DNA of 64,000 bases, taken from Papaver somniferum. Taxonomy: Eukaryota; Streptophyta; Magnoliopsida; Ranunculales; Papaveraceae. The translations under genes were made by a program, and so were the position numbers. A model generated the notes under the pieces. That model did no database searches and had not been told where the DNA came from. It saw nothing but the letters and a program-made list of their open reading frames with translations. The stretch covers positions 93,682,643 through 93,746,642 of the forward strand of contig NC_039361.1 of assembly GCF_003573695.1 (NCBI RefSeq), in the 5' to 3' direction. This document shows positions 11,139-22,350 of the stretch, piece after piece. Each line of letters starts with the position of its first letter. Positions within the stretch are counted from its first letter, which is position 1.

Positions 11139-12675
11139 AATTGAACTCTGGGTTGGAGTTTATTATTTAGCTTCAATTGCTTAACCGAGTTTGAGGAGGA
11201 TTTAGGAACTGATTCCTTACGAGCACGAATACCCAATGTCTCATCCGAGTCTGAAAAGGAATCATGATCCTGATCAGTTAACGCATTCAATTTGTTTTGC
11301 ATATTTATAACCTGCTCCCTCTTAGCTAATTTTGTAAGCTCACCAAGTTTAACGAAAACCAAAACATCATTTCCAGCCTTGTCACTTAGGATGTTAAACT
11401 TGTTGTTAGAGACAAATTCTGAAGTTTCTTCAAGCGCATTACACAAAGGTGTGGACGAGGATGTAATATCAATCCTAGAAGGAGGAGGAAGTTTAGTTCT
11501 TGCCAATTCAACATTCCACCTGCCTTAGCATTCAAGCTTGAGGTACTCAACGACCTAGCTTTACTAGCTAATATTGAATGCGTAAGAATGGCTTGCTTGT
11601 GTTTTTCAACCTCAGTAGATGCCATACGCAAAACAACTTCAGATTGACCTAAACTATCCTGCAACTGTTGTTCCAACTCAACAGTGTCACTGATGCACAA
11701 AACATTATCAGCCACATTATTTGAAGTACCTTCACCAACGTGAGAAATCTTTTCAGGGCACAAAGGAACAGACGGAGCAGTCTTTCCCTTTTTCTTTCTC
11801 CTAGGTTCTTTCCATTCCGTACCAGCATTGTTCTGATGATGTTGTTGCTTGTTAACTAACACAATAGCCTGTTGCGAGTCAGCAGCAACTTGCGGATCTT
11901 TGACAGCTTCACCTCTTGTTTTCTTCCTACATTCACCATCTGAATGCCCAATAATGCTGCACTTAGAACAGAATTTAGGTCTTTTAAGGATTTCAAAAGG
12001 TTGACAAAACTCACGTTCTCCCACAGTGACATTAATATCAACAGATTTGAGCTCAGCAAAATCAATATCAATGAGGACCGAAGCAAAGTGTCCATACTCA
12101 TGTGCCAACGTTCTTTTATCAACCACAATAAGAGATCCTAGAGTTTTCCCCATTGCAAGTAAAGTTTTTTCAATCCAGAATTCCATTGGAAGCCCAGGAA
12201 ACTTGACCCAAACTGTGGAACGTGAAGATCTTTGTTTGTCAGCATCAAAACTAGGAAACCATTCCATGAGATTTAGTTTCTGTTGAGCAACAACCCATTG
12301 TTCATCCTGTAAAATCTTCACTTTATCCTCCTGCGACAATAACTTGATGATGAAGAAACCTCTATTCAACGAAACAAAGGGAACCCGGCCTTCACCCAGC
12401 TGCCATTGAAGTTCTAGGTTTTTTTTAACGTCAGAAAAGTTAAGTTCTTTGAAGTCTAACCTTCCAATAAGACTAAACTTCCATAACGCACATCCTTCCA
12501 GATATAACTCATTAGGAATCTCAATAGAAGGTTTTCCATCTTTCAAAGTAGGATTCGGCAGAGAAGAAAGATCCACGGAGGTTTTAGGAAGCTCTTTCCT
12601 ACCCTTGAGTCTATACACATATGTTAACAACTTAGAAGGCGCAACTATATGATTTGGATCAACAGGATCTCCCAT
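11069..12675 (-). pseudogene. LINE ORF1 protein (DUF4283-like, CCHC zinc knuckle), frameshifted
   Basis: The start at 12675 (MGDPVDPN) is preferred over the open-frame start at 12768. It directly follows 'catcttttggtgattca', the motif placed the same way in the 2.2-kb element, and the 12768 start lies in satellite sequence. The protein has the DUF4283-like core ('FSLIGRLDFKELNFSDVK', 'GFFIIKLL', 'TVWVKFPGLPMEFW', 'LIDIDFAEL'). An intact knuckle 'CSKCSIIGHSDGEC' (CX2CX4HX4C) follows, then a basic stretch 'EPRRKKKGK'. Near 11.51-11.53 kb the frame changes: the tail continues in the frame that holds 'ARTKLPPPSRID…FVSNNKFNILSD' down to 11069, overlapping the ORF2 start by about 70 bases. It would bind the element RNA. 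The minus-strand frame that runs on to 11386 is the out-of-frame tail. Confidence 0.88.
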
Positions 12676-12757
12676 TGAATCACCAAAAGATGATCCAAGA
12701 TGAAGCACGTACAACAAAGTTTGAAAAGTTCTCCAAAATCGCCAGAGCAAAGAGGAG
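12676..12757 (-). promoter_or_regulatory. 5' UTR of the two-ORF LINE
   Basis: 82 bases lie between the target duplication and the ORF1 ATG. The last part ('catcttttggtgatt') is conserved with the ORF1-only element at 2.18 kb. Internal promoters of LINEs lie in this region, but I recognise no specific promoter element. Confidence 0.6.
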
Positions 12758-12769
12758 GATAATAACAAA
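12758..12769. repeat. Target-site duplication, right copy
   Basis: 'gataataacaaa', identical to 6925-6936. The satellite continues after it with 'tctctataatagtgaag', as in other A halves. Confidence 0.9.
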
Positions 12770-13036
12770 TCTCTATAATAGTGAAGATCAACTTTGAATG
12801 TTCTCTAAATTGCCTTGAAAACTCTAAAAAAACCCTGAAAACTCTAAAAAGCCCTGAAAAATCGAAAGAGCTCTGAAAATCTCTAAAAAGCTCTGAAAAA
12901 GCTTTAAGTTAATTATATTTCGTAGCACTAGTATCTTCTAGCCAGGGGATTCGTTAAATCCAACTGAAAGTAACTTAATTCTTTATTCAGAACGATACTA
13001 ACAAAATTATTTTCAATAATGAAGATTATCTTTGAA
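12770..13036 (+). repeat. Satellite remnant between two LINE insertions
   Basis: Less than one dimer: the rest of the A half split by the minus-strand LINE, and the start of a B half with the private variants 'gaaaaatcgaaagag' and 'ttattcagaacgatac'. The same variants occur at about 36.06-36.24 kb, which is the closest uninterrupted copy of this site. Confidence 0.95.
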
Positions 13037-13301
13037 GGCAAAATCTAAAGGTAGTTCGAATATTGCTGAGCACAATGCTAGGCTGCAACGGCATAAAGTT
13101 TTGAGTACTAATAGAGAGGTGCATTTATCTAAAGAGGAGCATGAAGTTCTTCTTACAATAACGAAATTTGATATTCAACAACAGTTTGTGAAAGATTTAT
13201 CTTTTCGCAAGGAGTATTGCAAGGAAATACAAGACCAATTAAAAAGAATGCAAACTCCAAAGAAGAATAATAAGAACAAAGGAGGGGGTGGAAACTCTTA
13301 A
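13037..13301 (+). pseudogene. C-terminal fragment of a LINE ORF1 protein
   Basis: About 88 codons, open to the TAA at 13299 and truncated at the 5' side by the insertion, so there is no native start. The end 'FVKDLSFRKEYCKEIQDQL' followed by 'KRMQTPKK' aligns with 'FIRDQAFRQDYFKEKKEKM' then 'DRMSTRKK' of the 2.2-kb element at roughly 40% identity. The two are therefore related but not copies of one another. The 3' UTR follows at once, with no ORF2. The charged, probably helical domain has no function I recognise. Confidence 0.8.
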
Positions 13302-13500
13302 TGTTTTCCTTTGTTAGTTTTTCTTGTTATTTTTTTGGGCTTTGTTGCTTATTTTTTTGTTAGTTATTTTGTTGTTTTTCACCCCTTTGGTTTATGGGGG
13401 TGGGGAGGCCTTGTGCCTCTCATCTTGTAATTCTTGTAATTACGTTTTTTTTGCTTAATAATCCTTTTTGACCTAGCAAAAAAAAAAAAAAAAAAAAAAA
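13037..13500 (+). mobile_element. 5'-truncated ORF1-only LINE with 23-A tail
   Basis: Non-satellite sequence starts after 'gattatctttgaa' and ends in an A-run at 13478-13500, after which the B half resumes with 'cctaaaaaccctaaaaac'. It holds the C-terminal ORF1 coding fragment and a 3' UTR with 'cccctttggtttatggggg' and 'ttttgacctagcaaa', matching the 4.4-4.52-kb tail. The related empty site at 36.23 kb reads '..tttgaatgtttcctaaa', so about five target bases ('tgttt') are missing here and no target duplication is visible. The long pure A-run suggests a younger insertion than the 2.1-kb element. Confidence 0.9.
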
Positions 13501-15934
13501 CCTAAAAACCCTAAAAACTAAAGAGCTCTGAGAAACTCTAAAAAGCTCAAGAAGACTCCAAAAAGCTTAAATTTAATAATAGTCTGTAGTAATGGGATCC
13601 ACAAGCTAGGAGATTCGATAAAGAATGATTATAGCAAATCCCTACAATAGTGAAGATCAACTTTGAAAGTTCTCTAAAAAGCCATGAAAACTCTAAAAAA
13701 CCCTGAAAACTGTAAAAAGCCCTAAAATATCTAAAGAGCTCTGAAAAATCTAAAGAGATCTGAAAAACTCTAAAAAGCTCTGAAAAAGCTTTAAGTTAAT
13801 TATATTTCGTAGCACTAGTATCTACTAGCCAGAAGTATTCGTTAAAGCCAACTGAAAGTAACTTAATTCTTTAAAATGAATGATACTAAAAAAATTCCCT
13901 ACAATAATGAAGATTATCTTAAGATGTTTCCTAAAAACCCTAAAAACGCTAAAGAGCCCTGAAAGAGTTCTGAGAAACTCTAAAAAGCTCAGGAAAACTC
14001 CAATAAGCTTTGAAAAGCTTAAAATTAATAATACTCTATAGCACTAGGATCTACAAGCTAGGATATTCGTTAAATAATGATAATAACAAATCCCTACAAC
14101 AATGAAGATCAACTTTGAATGTTCTCTAAAAAGCCTTGAAAACTCTAAAAAACCCTGAAAACTCTAAAAAGCCCTAAAATATCTAAAGAGCTCTGAAAAA
14201 TCTAAAGAGCTCTGAAAAACTCTAAAAATCTCTGAAAAAGCTTTAAGTTAATTATATTTCGTAGCACTAGTATCTACTAGCCAGGGGATTCGTTAAAGCC
14301 AACTGAAAGTAACTTAATTTCTTATAATGAATGATACTAAATTAATTCCCTACAATAATGAAGATTATCTTTGGATGTTTCATAAAAACCTAAAAACACT
14401 AAAGAGCTCTGAAAGAGCTCTAAGAAACTCTAAAAAGCTCAGGAAGACTCCAATAAGCTTAAATTTAACAATACTCTGTAGCACGGGGATCTACAAGCTA
14501 GGGGATTCGTTAAAGAATGATAATAATAAATCCCTACAATAGTGAAGATCAACTTTGAATGTTCTCTAAATATCATTGAAAACTCTAAAGAGCTCTGAAA
14601 AATCTAAAGAGCTCTGAAAATCTCTAAAAAGCTCTGAAAAATCTATAAGTTAATTATATTTCGTAGCACTAGTATCTTCTAGCCAGGGGATTCGTTAAAG
14701 CCAACTGAAAGTAACTTAATTCTTTATACAGAATGATACTAAAAAAAGTCTCTACAATATTGAAGTTTATCTTTGAAAGTTTCCTAAAAACCCTAAAAAC
14801 TAAAGAGCCCTGAAAGAGCTCTGAGAAACTCTAAAAAGCTCAAGAAGACTCCAAAAAGCTTTGAAAAGCTTAAATTTAATAATACTCTATAGTACTGGGA
14901 TCTACAAGCTAGGATATTCGATAAAGAATGTTAATAGCAAATCCCTACAATAGTGAAGATCAACTTTGAATGTTCTCTAAAAAGCCTTGAAAACTCTAAA
15001 AAACCCTGAAAACTCTAAAAAGCCCTAAAATTTCTAAAGAGTTCTGAAAAATCTAAAGAGCTCTGAAAAACTATAAAAAACTCTGAAAAAGCTTTAAGTT
15101 AATTATATTTCGTAGCACTAGTATCTACTTGCCAGGAGATTCGTTATAGACAACTAAGAGTAACTTAATTCTTTATAAAGAATGATACTATAGAAATTCC
15201 CTACAATAATGAAGTTTATCTTTGAATGTTTCCTAAAAATCCTAAAACACTAAAGAGCCCTGTAAGAGCTCTGAGAAACTCTAAAAAGCACAGGAAGACT
15301 CCAAAAAGCTTTGAAAATCTTAAATTTAATAATACTCCATAGCACTGGGATCTACAAGCTAGGAGATTTGATAAAGAATGATAACAATAAATCCCTACAA
15401 TAGTGAAGATCAACTTTGAATGTTCTCAAAAAATCCTTGAAAACTCTAAAAAACCCTGAAAACTCTAAAAAGCCCTAAAATTTTTAAAGAGTTCTGAAAA
15501 ATCTAAAGAGCTCTGAAAAACTCTAAAAAACTCGGAAAAAGCTTTAAGTTAATTATATTTCGTAGCACTAGTATCTACTTGCCAGGAGATTCGTTATAGA
15601 CAACTAAAAGTAACTTAATTCTTTATAATAAATGATACTAACAAAATTCCCTACAATAATGAAGGTTATCTTTGAATGTTTCCTAAAAACCCTGAAACAC
15701 TAAAGAGCCCTGTAAGAGCTCTGAGAAACTCTAAAAAGCACACGAAGACTCCAAAAAGCTTTGAAAAGCTTAAATTTAATAATATTTCGTAGCACTGGGA
15801 TCTACAAGCTAGGAGATTTGATAAAGAATGATAACAATAAATCCCTACAATAGTGAAGATCAACTTTGAATGTTCTCTAAAAAGCCTTGAAAACTCTAAA
15901 AAACCCTGAAAACTCTAAAAAGCCCTAAAATATC
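13501..15934 (+). repeat. Satellite array with 'landmark' dimers
   Basis: About 5.5 dimers. The segment 14.28-15.0 kb is the second copy of the landmark (14483 'acggggatctacaagc', 14920 'gaatgttaatagc'). B halves at 15.23-15.32 and 15.68-15.77 kb carry 'gcacaggaag' and 'gcacacgaag' variants and 'gccaggagattcgttatag'. These also appear at 25.9-26.1 kb (and in part at 37.17 kb), showing exchange between distant parts of the array. No gene is seen. Confidence 0.95.
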
Positions 15935-18900
15935 TAATGAGCTCTGAAAAATCTAAAGAGCTCTGAAAAACTCTAAAAACCTTTGAAAAATCTTTACGTT
16001 AATTATATTTCGTAGCACTAGTATCTTCTAGCCAGAGGATTCGTTAAAGCCAATTGAAAGTAATTCTTCATACATAATGATACTAACGAAATTCTCTACA
16101 ATAATGAAGATTATCTTTGAATGTTTCCTAAAAAACCATAAAAACTAAAGAGCCCTGAAAGAGCTCTGAGAAACTCTAAAAAGCTCAAGATGACTCCAAA
16201 AAGCTTTGAAAAGCTTAAATTTAATAATACTCTGTAGTACTGGGATATACAAGCTAGGAGATTCGATGAAAAATGATAATAGCAAATCCCTACAATAGTG
16301 AAGATCAACTTTGAATGTTCTGAAAAAGCTTTAAGTTAATTATATTTCGTAACACTAGTATCTTCTAGCCAGGGGATTCGTGAAAGCCAACTGAAAGTAA
16401 CTTAATTCTTTATACAGAATGATACTAACAAAATTCTCTACAATAATGAAGATTATCTTTTAATGTTTCCTAAAAACACTAAAAACTAAAGAGCCCTGAA
16501 AGAGCTCTGAGAAACTCTAAAAAGCTTAAGAAGACTCCAAAAAGATTTGAAAAGCTTAAATTTAATAATACGATGTAGTACTGGGATCTACAAGCTAGGA
16601 GATTCGATAAAGAATGATAATAGTAAATCCCTAAAATAGTGAATATCAACTTTGAATGTTCTCTAAAAAGCCTTGAAAACTCTAAAAAAAACCTGAAAGC
16701 TGTAAAAAGCCCTAAAATATCTAAAGAGCTCTCAAAAATCTAAATAGATCTGAAAAACTCTAAAAAGCTATGAAAAAGCTTTAAATTAATTATATTTCGT
16801 AAAACTAGTATCTACTAGCCAGACTGATTCGTTAAAGCCAACTGAAAGTAATTTAATTCTTTATAATGAATGATACTAACAAAATTCCCTGCAATAATGA
16901 ATATTATCTTTGGATGTTTAGTAAAAAATTCTAAAAACGCAAAAGAGCCCTGAAAGAGCTCTGAAAAACTCTAAAAAGCTAGGGAAAACTCCAATAAGCT
17001 TTGAAAAGCTTTAAATTAATAATACTTTGTAGCACTGGAATCTACAAGCTAGGATATTCGTTAAAGAATGATAATAACAAATCCCTACAATAGAGAAGAT
17101 CAACTTTGAGTGTTCTCTAAAAAGCGTTGAAAACTCTTAAAAACCCTGAAAACTCTAAAAAGCCCTAATATATCTAAAGAGCTCTGAAAAATCTAAAGAG
17201 CTCTGAAAAACTCTAAAAAGCTCTGAAAAACTCTAAAAAGCTCTGAAAAAACTTTAAGTTAATTATATTTTGTAGCACTAGTATCTACTAGCCAGGGGAT
17301 TCGTTAAAGCCAACTAAAAGTAACTTAATTCTTTATAAATAATGATACTAACAAAATTCCCTACAATAAGGAAGGTTATCTTTGTATGTTTCCTAAAAAC
17401 CCTAAAAACACTAAAGGGCCCTGAAAGAGCTCTGAGAAACTCTAAAAAGCTCAGGAAGACTCCAAAAAGCTTAAATTTAATAATACTCCGTAACACTGGG
17501 ATCTACAAGCTAGGAGATTCGATAAATAATGATAAAAATAAATCCCTATAATAGCGTAGATCAACTTTTAATGTTGTCTAAAAAGCGTTGAAAATTCTAA
17601 AAAACCCTGAAAACTCTAAAAAGCCCTAAAATATCTAAAGAGCTCTGAAAAATCTAAAGAGCTCTGAAAAATTCTAAAAAGCTCTGAAAAGGGTTTAAAT
17701 TGATTATATTTTGTAACACTAGTATTTACTAGCCAGGGGATTCGTTAAAGCCAACTAAAGGTAACTTAATTCTTTATAATGAATGATACTAAATTAATTC
17801 CCTACAATAATGAAGATTTTCTTTGGATGTTTCATAAAAACCTAAAAACACTAAAGAGCTCTGAGAAACTTAAAAAACTCAGGATGACTCTAATAAGCTT
17901 TGAAAAGCTTAAATTTAACAATACTCCGTAGCACTGGGATCTACAAGCTAGGAGATTCTTTAAAGAATGATAATAACCAATCTCTACAATAGTGAAGATC
18001 AACATTGAATGTTCTCTAAAAAGCCTTGAAACTCTAAAAAACCCTGAAAACTCTAAAAAACTAAAATATCTAATGAGCTCCGAAAAATCTAAAGAGCTCT
18101 GAAAAACTCTAAAAACCTTTGAAAAATCTTTACGTTAATTATATTTCGTAGCACTAGTATCTTCTAGCCAGAGGATTCGTTAAAGCCAATTGAAAGTAAT
18201 TCTTCATACATAATGATACTAACAAAATTCTCTACAATAATGAAGATTATCTTTGAATGTTTCCTAAAAAACCATAAAAGCTAAAGAGCCCTGAAAGAGC
18301 TCTGAGAAACTCTAAAAAGCTCAAGATGACTCCAAAAAGCTTTGAAAAGCTTAAATTTAATAATACTCTGTAGTACTGGGATATACAAGCTAGGAGATTC
18401 GATAAAAAATGATAATATCAAATCCCTACAATAGTGAAGATCAACTTTGAATGTTCTGAAAAAGCTTTAAGTTAATTATATTTCGTAACACTAGTATATT
18501 CTAGCCAGGGGATTCGTGAAAGCCAACTGAAAGTAACTTAATTCTTTATAAAGAATGATACTAACAAAATTCTCTACAATAATGAAGATTATCTTTTAAT
18601 GTTTCCTAAAAACACTAAAAACTAAAGAGCCCTGAAAGAGCTCTGAGAAACTCTAAAAAGCTTAAGAAGACTCCAAAAAGATTTGAAAAGCTTAAATTTA
18701 ATAATACGATGTAGTACTGGGATCTACAAGCTAGGAGATTCGATAAAGAATGATAATAGTAAATCCCTACAATAGTGAATATCAACTTTGAATGTTCTCT
18801 AAAAAGCCTTGAAAACTCTAAAAAAAACCTGAAAGCTGTAAAAAGCCCTAAAATATCTAAAGAGCTCTCAAAAATCTAAATAGATCTGAAAAACTCTAAA

Positions 18901-21900
18901 AAGCTATGAAAAAGCTTTAAGTTAATTATATTTCGTAAAACTAGTATCTACTAGCCAGACTGATTCGTTAAAGCCAACTGAAAGTAATTTAATTCTTTAT
19001 AATGAATGATACTAACAAAATGCCCTGCAATAATGAATATTATCTTTGGATGTTTAGTAAAAAAACTCTAAAAACGCAAAAGAGCCCTGAAAGAGCTCTG
19101 AAAAACTCTAAAAAGCTAGGGAAAACTCCAATAAGCTTTGAAAAGCTTAAAATTAATAATACTTTGTAGCACTGGAATCTACAAGCTAGGATATTCGTTA
19201 AAGAATGATAATAACAAATCCCTACAATAGAGAAGATCAACTTTGAGTGTTCTCTAAAAAGCGTTGAAAACTCTTAAAAACCCTAAAAACTCTAAAAAGC
19301 CCTAATATATCTAAAGAGCTCTGAAAAATCTAAAGAGCTCTGAAAAACTCTAAAAAGCTCTGAAAAACTCTAAAAAGCTCTGAAAAAACTTTAAGTTAAT
19401 TATATTTCGTAGCACTAGTATCTACTAGCCAGGGGATTCGTTAAAGCCAACTAAAAGTAACATTATTCTTTATAAAGAATGATACTAACAAAATTCCCTA
19501 CAATAAGGAAGGTTATCTTTGTATGTTTCCTAAAAACCCTAAAAACACTAAAGGGCCCTGAAAGAGCTCTGAGAAACTCTAAAAAGCTCAGGAAGACTCC
19601 AAAAAGCTTAAATTTAATAATACTCCGTAACACTGGGATCTACAAGCTAGGAGATTCGATAAAGAATGATAAAAATAAATCCCTATAATAGCGTAGATCA
19701 ACTTTTAATGTTGTCTAAAAAGCGTTGAAAATTCTAAAAAACCCTGAAAACTCTAAAAAGCCCTAAAATATCTAAAGAGCTCTGAAAAATCTAAAGAGCT
19801 CTGAAAAATTCTAAAAAGCTCTGAAAAGGGTTTAAATTGATTATATTTTGTAACACTAGTATTTACTAGCCAGGGGATTCGTTAAAGCCAACTAAAGGTA
19901 ACTTAATTCTTTATAATGAATGATACTAAATTAATTCCCTACAGTAATGCAGATTTTCTTTGGATGTTTCATAAAAACCTAAAAACACTAAAGAGCTCTG
20001 AGAAACTCAAAAAACTCAGGATGACTCTAATAAGCTTTGAAAAGCTTAAATTTAACAATACTCCGTAGCACTGGGATCTACAAGCTAGGAGATTCTTTAA
20101 AGAATGATAATAACCAATCTCTACAATAGTGAAGATCAACTTTGAATGTTCTCTAAAAAGCCTTGAAACTCTAAAAAACCCTGAAAACTCTAAAAAACTA
20201 AAATATCTAATGAGCTCTGAAAAATCTAAAGAGCTCTGAAAAACTCTAAAAACCTTTGAAAAATCTTTACGTTAATTATATTTCGTAGCACTAGTATCTT
20301 CTAGCCAGAGGATTCGTTAAAGCCAATTGAAAGTAATTCTTCATACATAATGATACTAACAAAATTCTCTACAATAATGAAGATTATCTTTGAATGTTTC
20401 CTAAAAAACCATAAAAACTAAAGAGCCCTGAAAGAGCTCTGAGAAACTCTAAAAAGCTGAAGATGACTCCAAAAAGCTTTGAAAAGCTTAAATTTAATAA
20501 TACTCTGTAGTACTGGGATATACAAGCTAGGAGATTCGATAAAAAATGATAATATCAAATCCCTACAATAGTGAAGATCAACTTTGAATGTTCTGAAAAA
20601 GCTTTAAGTTAATTATATTTCGTAACACTAGTATATTCTAGCCAGGGGATTCGTGAAAGCCAACTGAAAGTAACTTAATTCTTTATACAGAATGATACTA
20701 ACAAAATTCTCTACAATAATGAAGATTATCTTTTAATGTTTCCTAAAAACACTAAAAACTAAAGAGCCCTGAAAGAGCTCTGAGAAACTCTAAAAAGCTT
20801 AAGAAGACTCCAAAAAGATTTGAAAAGCTTAAATTTAATAATACGATGTAGTACTGGGATCTACAAGCTAGGAGATTCGATAAAGAATGATAATAGTAAA
20901 TCCCTACAATAGTGAATATCAACTTTGAATGTTCTCTAAAAAGCCTTGAAAACTCTAAAAAAAACCTGAAAGCTGTAAAAAGCCCTAAAATATCTAAAGA
21001 GCTCTCAAAAATCTAAATAGATCTGAAAAACTCTAAAAAGCTATGAAAAAGCTTTAAGTTAATTATATTTCGTAAAACTAGTATCTACTAGCCAGACTGA
21101 TTCGTTAAAGCCAACTGAAAGTAATTTAATTCTTTATAATGAATGATACTAACAAAATTCCCTGCAATAATGAATATTATCTTTGGATGTTTAGTAAAAA
21201 AACTCTAAAAACGCAAAAGAGCCCTGAAAGAGCTCTGAAAAACTCTAAAAAGCTCAGGAAAACTCCAATAAGCTTTCAAAAGCTTAAAATTAATAATACT
21301 CTGTAGCACTGGAATCTACAAGCTAGGATATTCGTTAAAGAATGATAATAACAAATCCCTACAATAGAGAAGATCAACTTTGAATGTTCTCTAAAAAGCG
21401 TTGAAAACTCTTAAAAACCCTGAAAACTCTAAAAAGCCCTAATATATCTAAAGAGCTCTGAAAAATCTAAAGAGCTCTGAAAAACTCTAAAAAGCTCTGA
21501 AAAACTCTAAAAAGCTCTGAAAAAACTTTAAGTTAATTATATTTCGTAGCACTAGTATCTACTAACCAGGGGATTCGTTAAAGCCAACTAAAAGTAACTT
21601 AATTCTTTATAAAGAATGATACTAACAAAATTCCCTACAATAAGGAAGGTTATCTTTGTATGTTTCCTAAAAACCCTAAAAACACTAAAGGACCCTGAAA
21701 GAGCTCTGAGAAACTCTAAAAAGCTCAGGAAGACTCCAAAAAGCTTAAATTTAATAATACTCCGTAACACTGGGATATACAAGCTAGGAGATTCGATAAA
21801 GAATGATAAAAATAAATCCCTATAATAGCGCAGATCAACTTTGAATGTTGTCTAAAAAGCGTTGAAAATTCTAAAAAACCCTGAAAACTCTAAAAAGCCC

Positions 21901-22350
21901 TAAAATATCTAAAGAGCTCTGAAAAATCTAAAGAGCTCTGAAAAATTCTAAAAAGCTCTGAAAAGGGTTTAAATTGATTATATTTTGTAACACTAGTATT
22001 TACTAGCCAGGGGATTCGTTATAGCCAACTAAAGGTAACTTAATTCTTTATAATGAATGATACTAAATTAATTCCCTACAATAATGAAGATTTTCATTGG
22101 ATGTTTCATAAAAACCTAAAAACACTAAAGAGCCCTGAAAGAGCTCTGAGAAACTCAAAAAACTCAGGATGACTCCAATAAGCTTTGAAAATCTTAAATT
22201 TAACAATACTCCGTAGCACTGGGATCTACAAGCTAGGAGATTCTTTAAAGAATGATAATAACCAATCTCTACAATAGTGAAGATCAACTATGAATGTTCT
22301 CTAAAAAGCCTTGAAACTCTAAAAAACCCTGAAAACTCTAAAAATCCCTA
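15935..22350 (+). repeat. Three-copy 2,137-bp higher-order repeat
   Basis: Copies are about 15935-18070, 18071-20207 and 20208-22350. Markers recur at constant spacing: 'ctttgaaaaatctttacg' at 15981, 18117 and 20254; 'agactgattcg' at 16821, 18957 and 21094; and one B half at 17342, 19479 and 21616. Each unit is five dimers, one with an A half that has lost about 110 bp of its A-tract block ('gaatgttctgaaaaagcttt', about 16316, 18451, 20586). Copies differ by few bases, so amplification is recent relative to the rest of the array. Copies 1 and 2 share an 11-bp loss in the last B half (about 17.87 and 20.0 kb) that copy 3 lacks at 22.13 kb. Confidence 0.92.

Larger units (their letters stand above)
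6937..12757 (-). mobile_element. Two-ORF L1-type LINE, near full length, inactive
   Basis: A 5.8-kb non-LTR element in reverse orientation with a 5' UTR (12676-12757), ORF1, ORF2 and a 3' UTR (6937-7054). The 12-bp duplication 'gataataacaaa' on both sides and the 5' UTR motif shared with the 2.1-kb element indicate that the 5' end is complete or nearly so. Reading in the element's own direction, the 3' end is '..tttttgacttatcaatttt' and lacks a clear A-run. It resembles '..ttttgacctagcaaaa' of the ORF1-only elements in position and sequence, as does the preceding 'ttcttgtaa' block. At least five frame breaks make it non-functional: near 11.52, 10.36, 10.01, 8.86 and 8.59 kb. Confidence 0.93.

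Noticed and set aside
6937..12757. LTR retrotransposon or pararetrovirus
   Set aside because: No LTRs, protease or integrase. An AP-type endonuclease N-terminal to the RT plus target duplication define a LINE.
17342..21825. Three near-identical plus-strand frames of 69 codons as a gene family
   Set aside because: They are the same B half in three copies of the 2,137-bp HOR; no start context or independent conservation.
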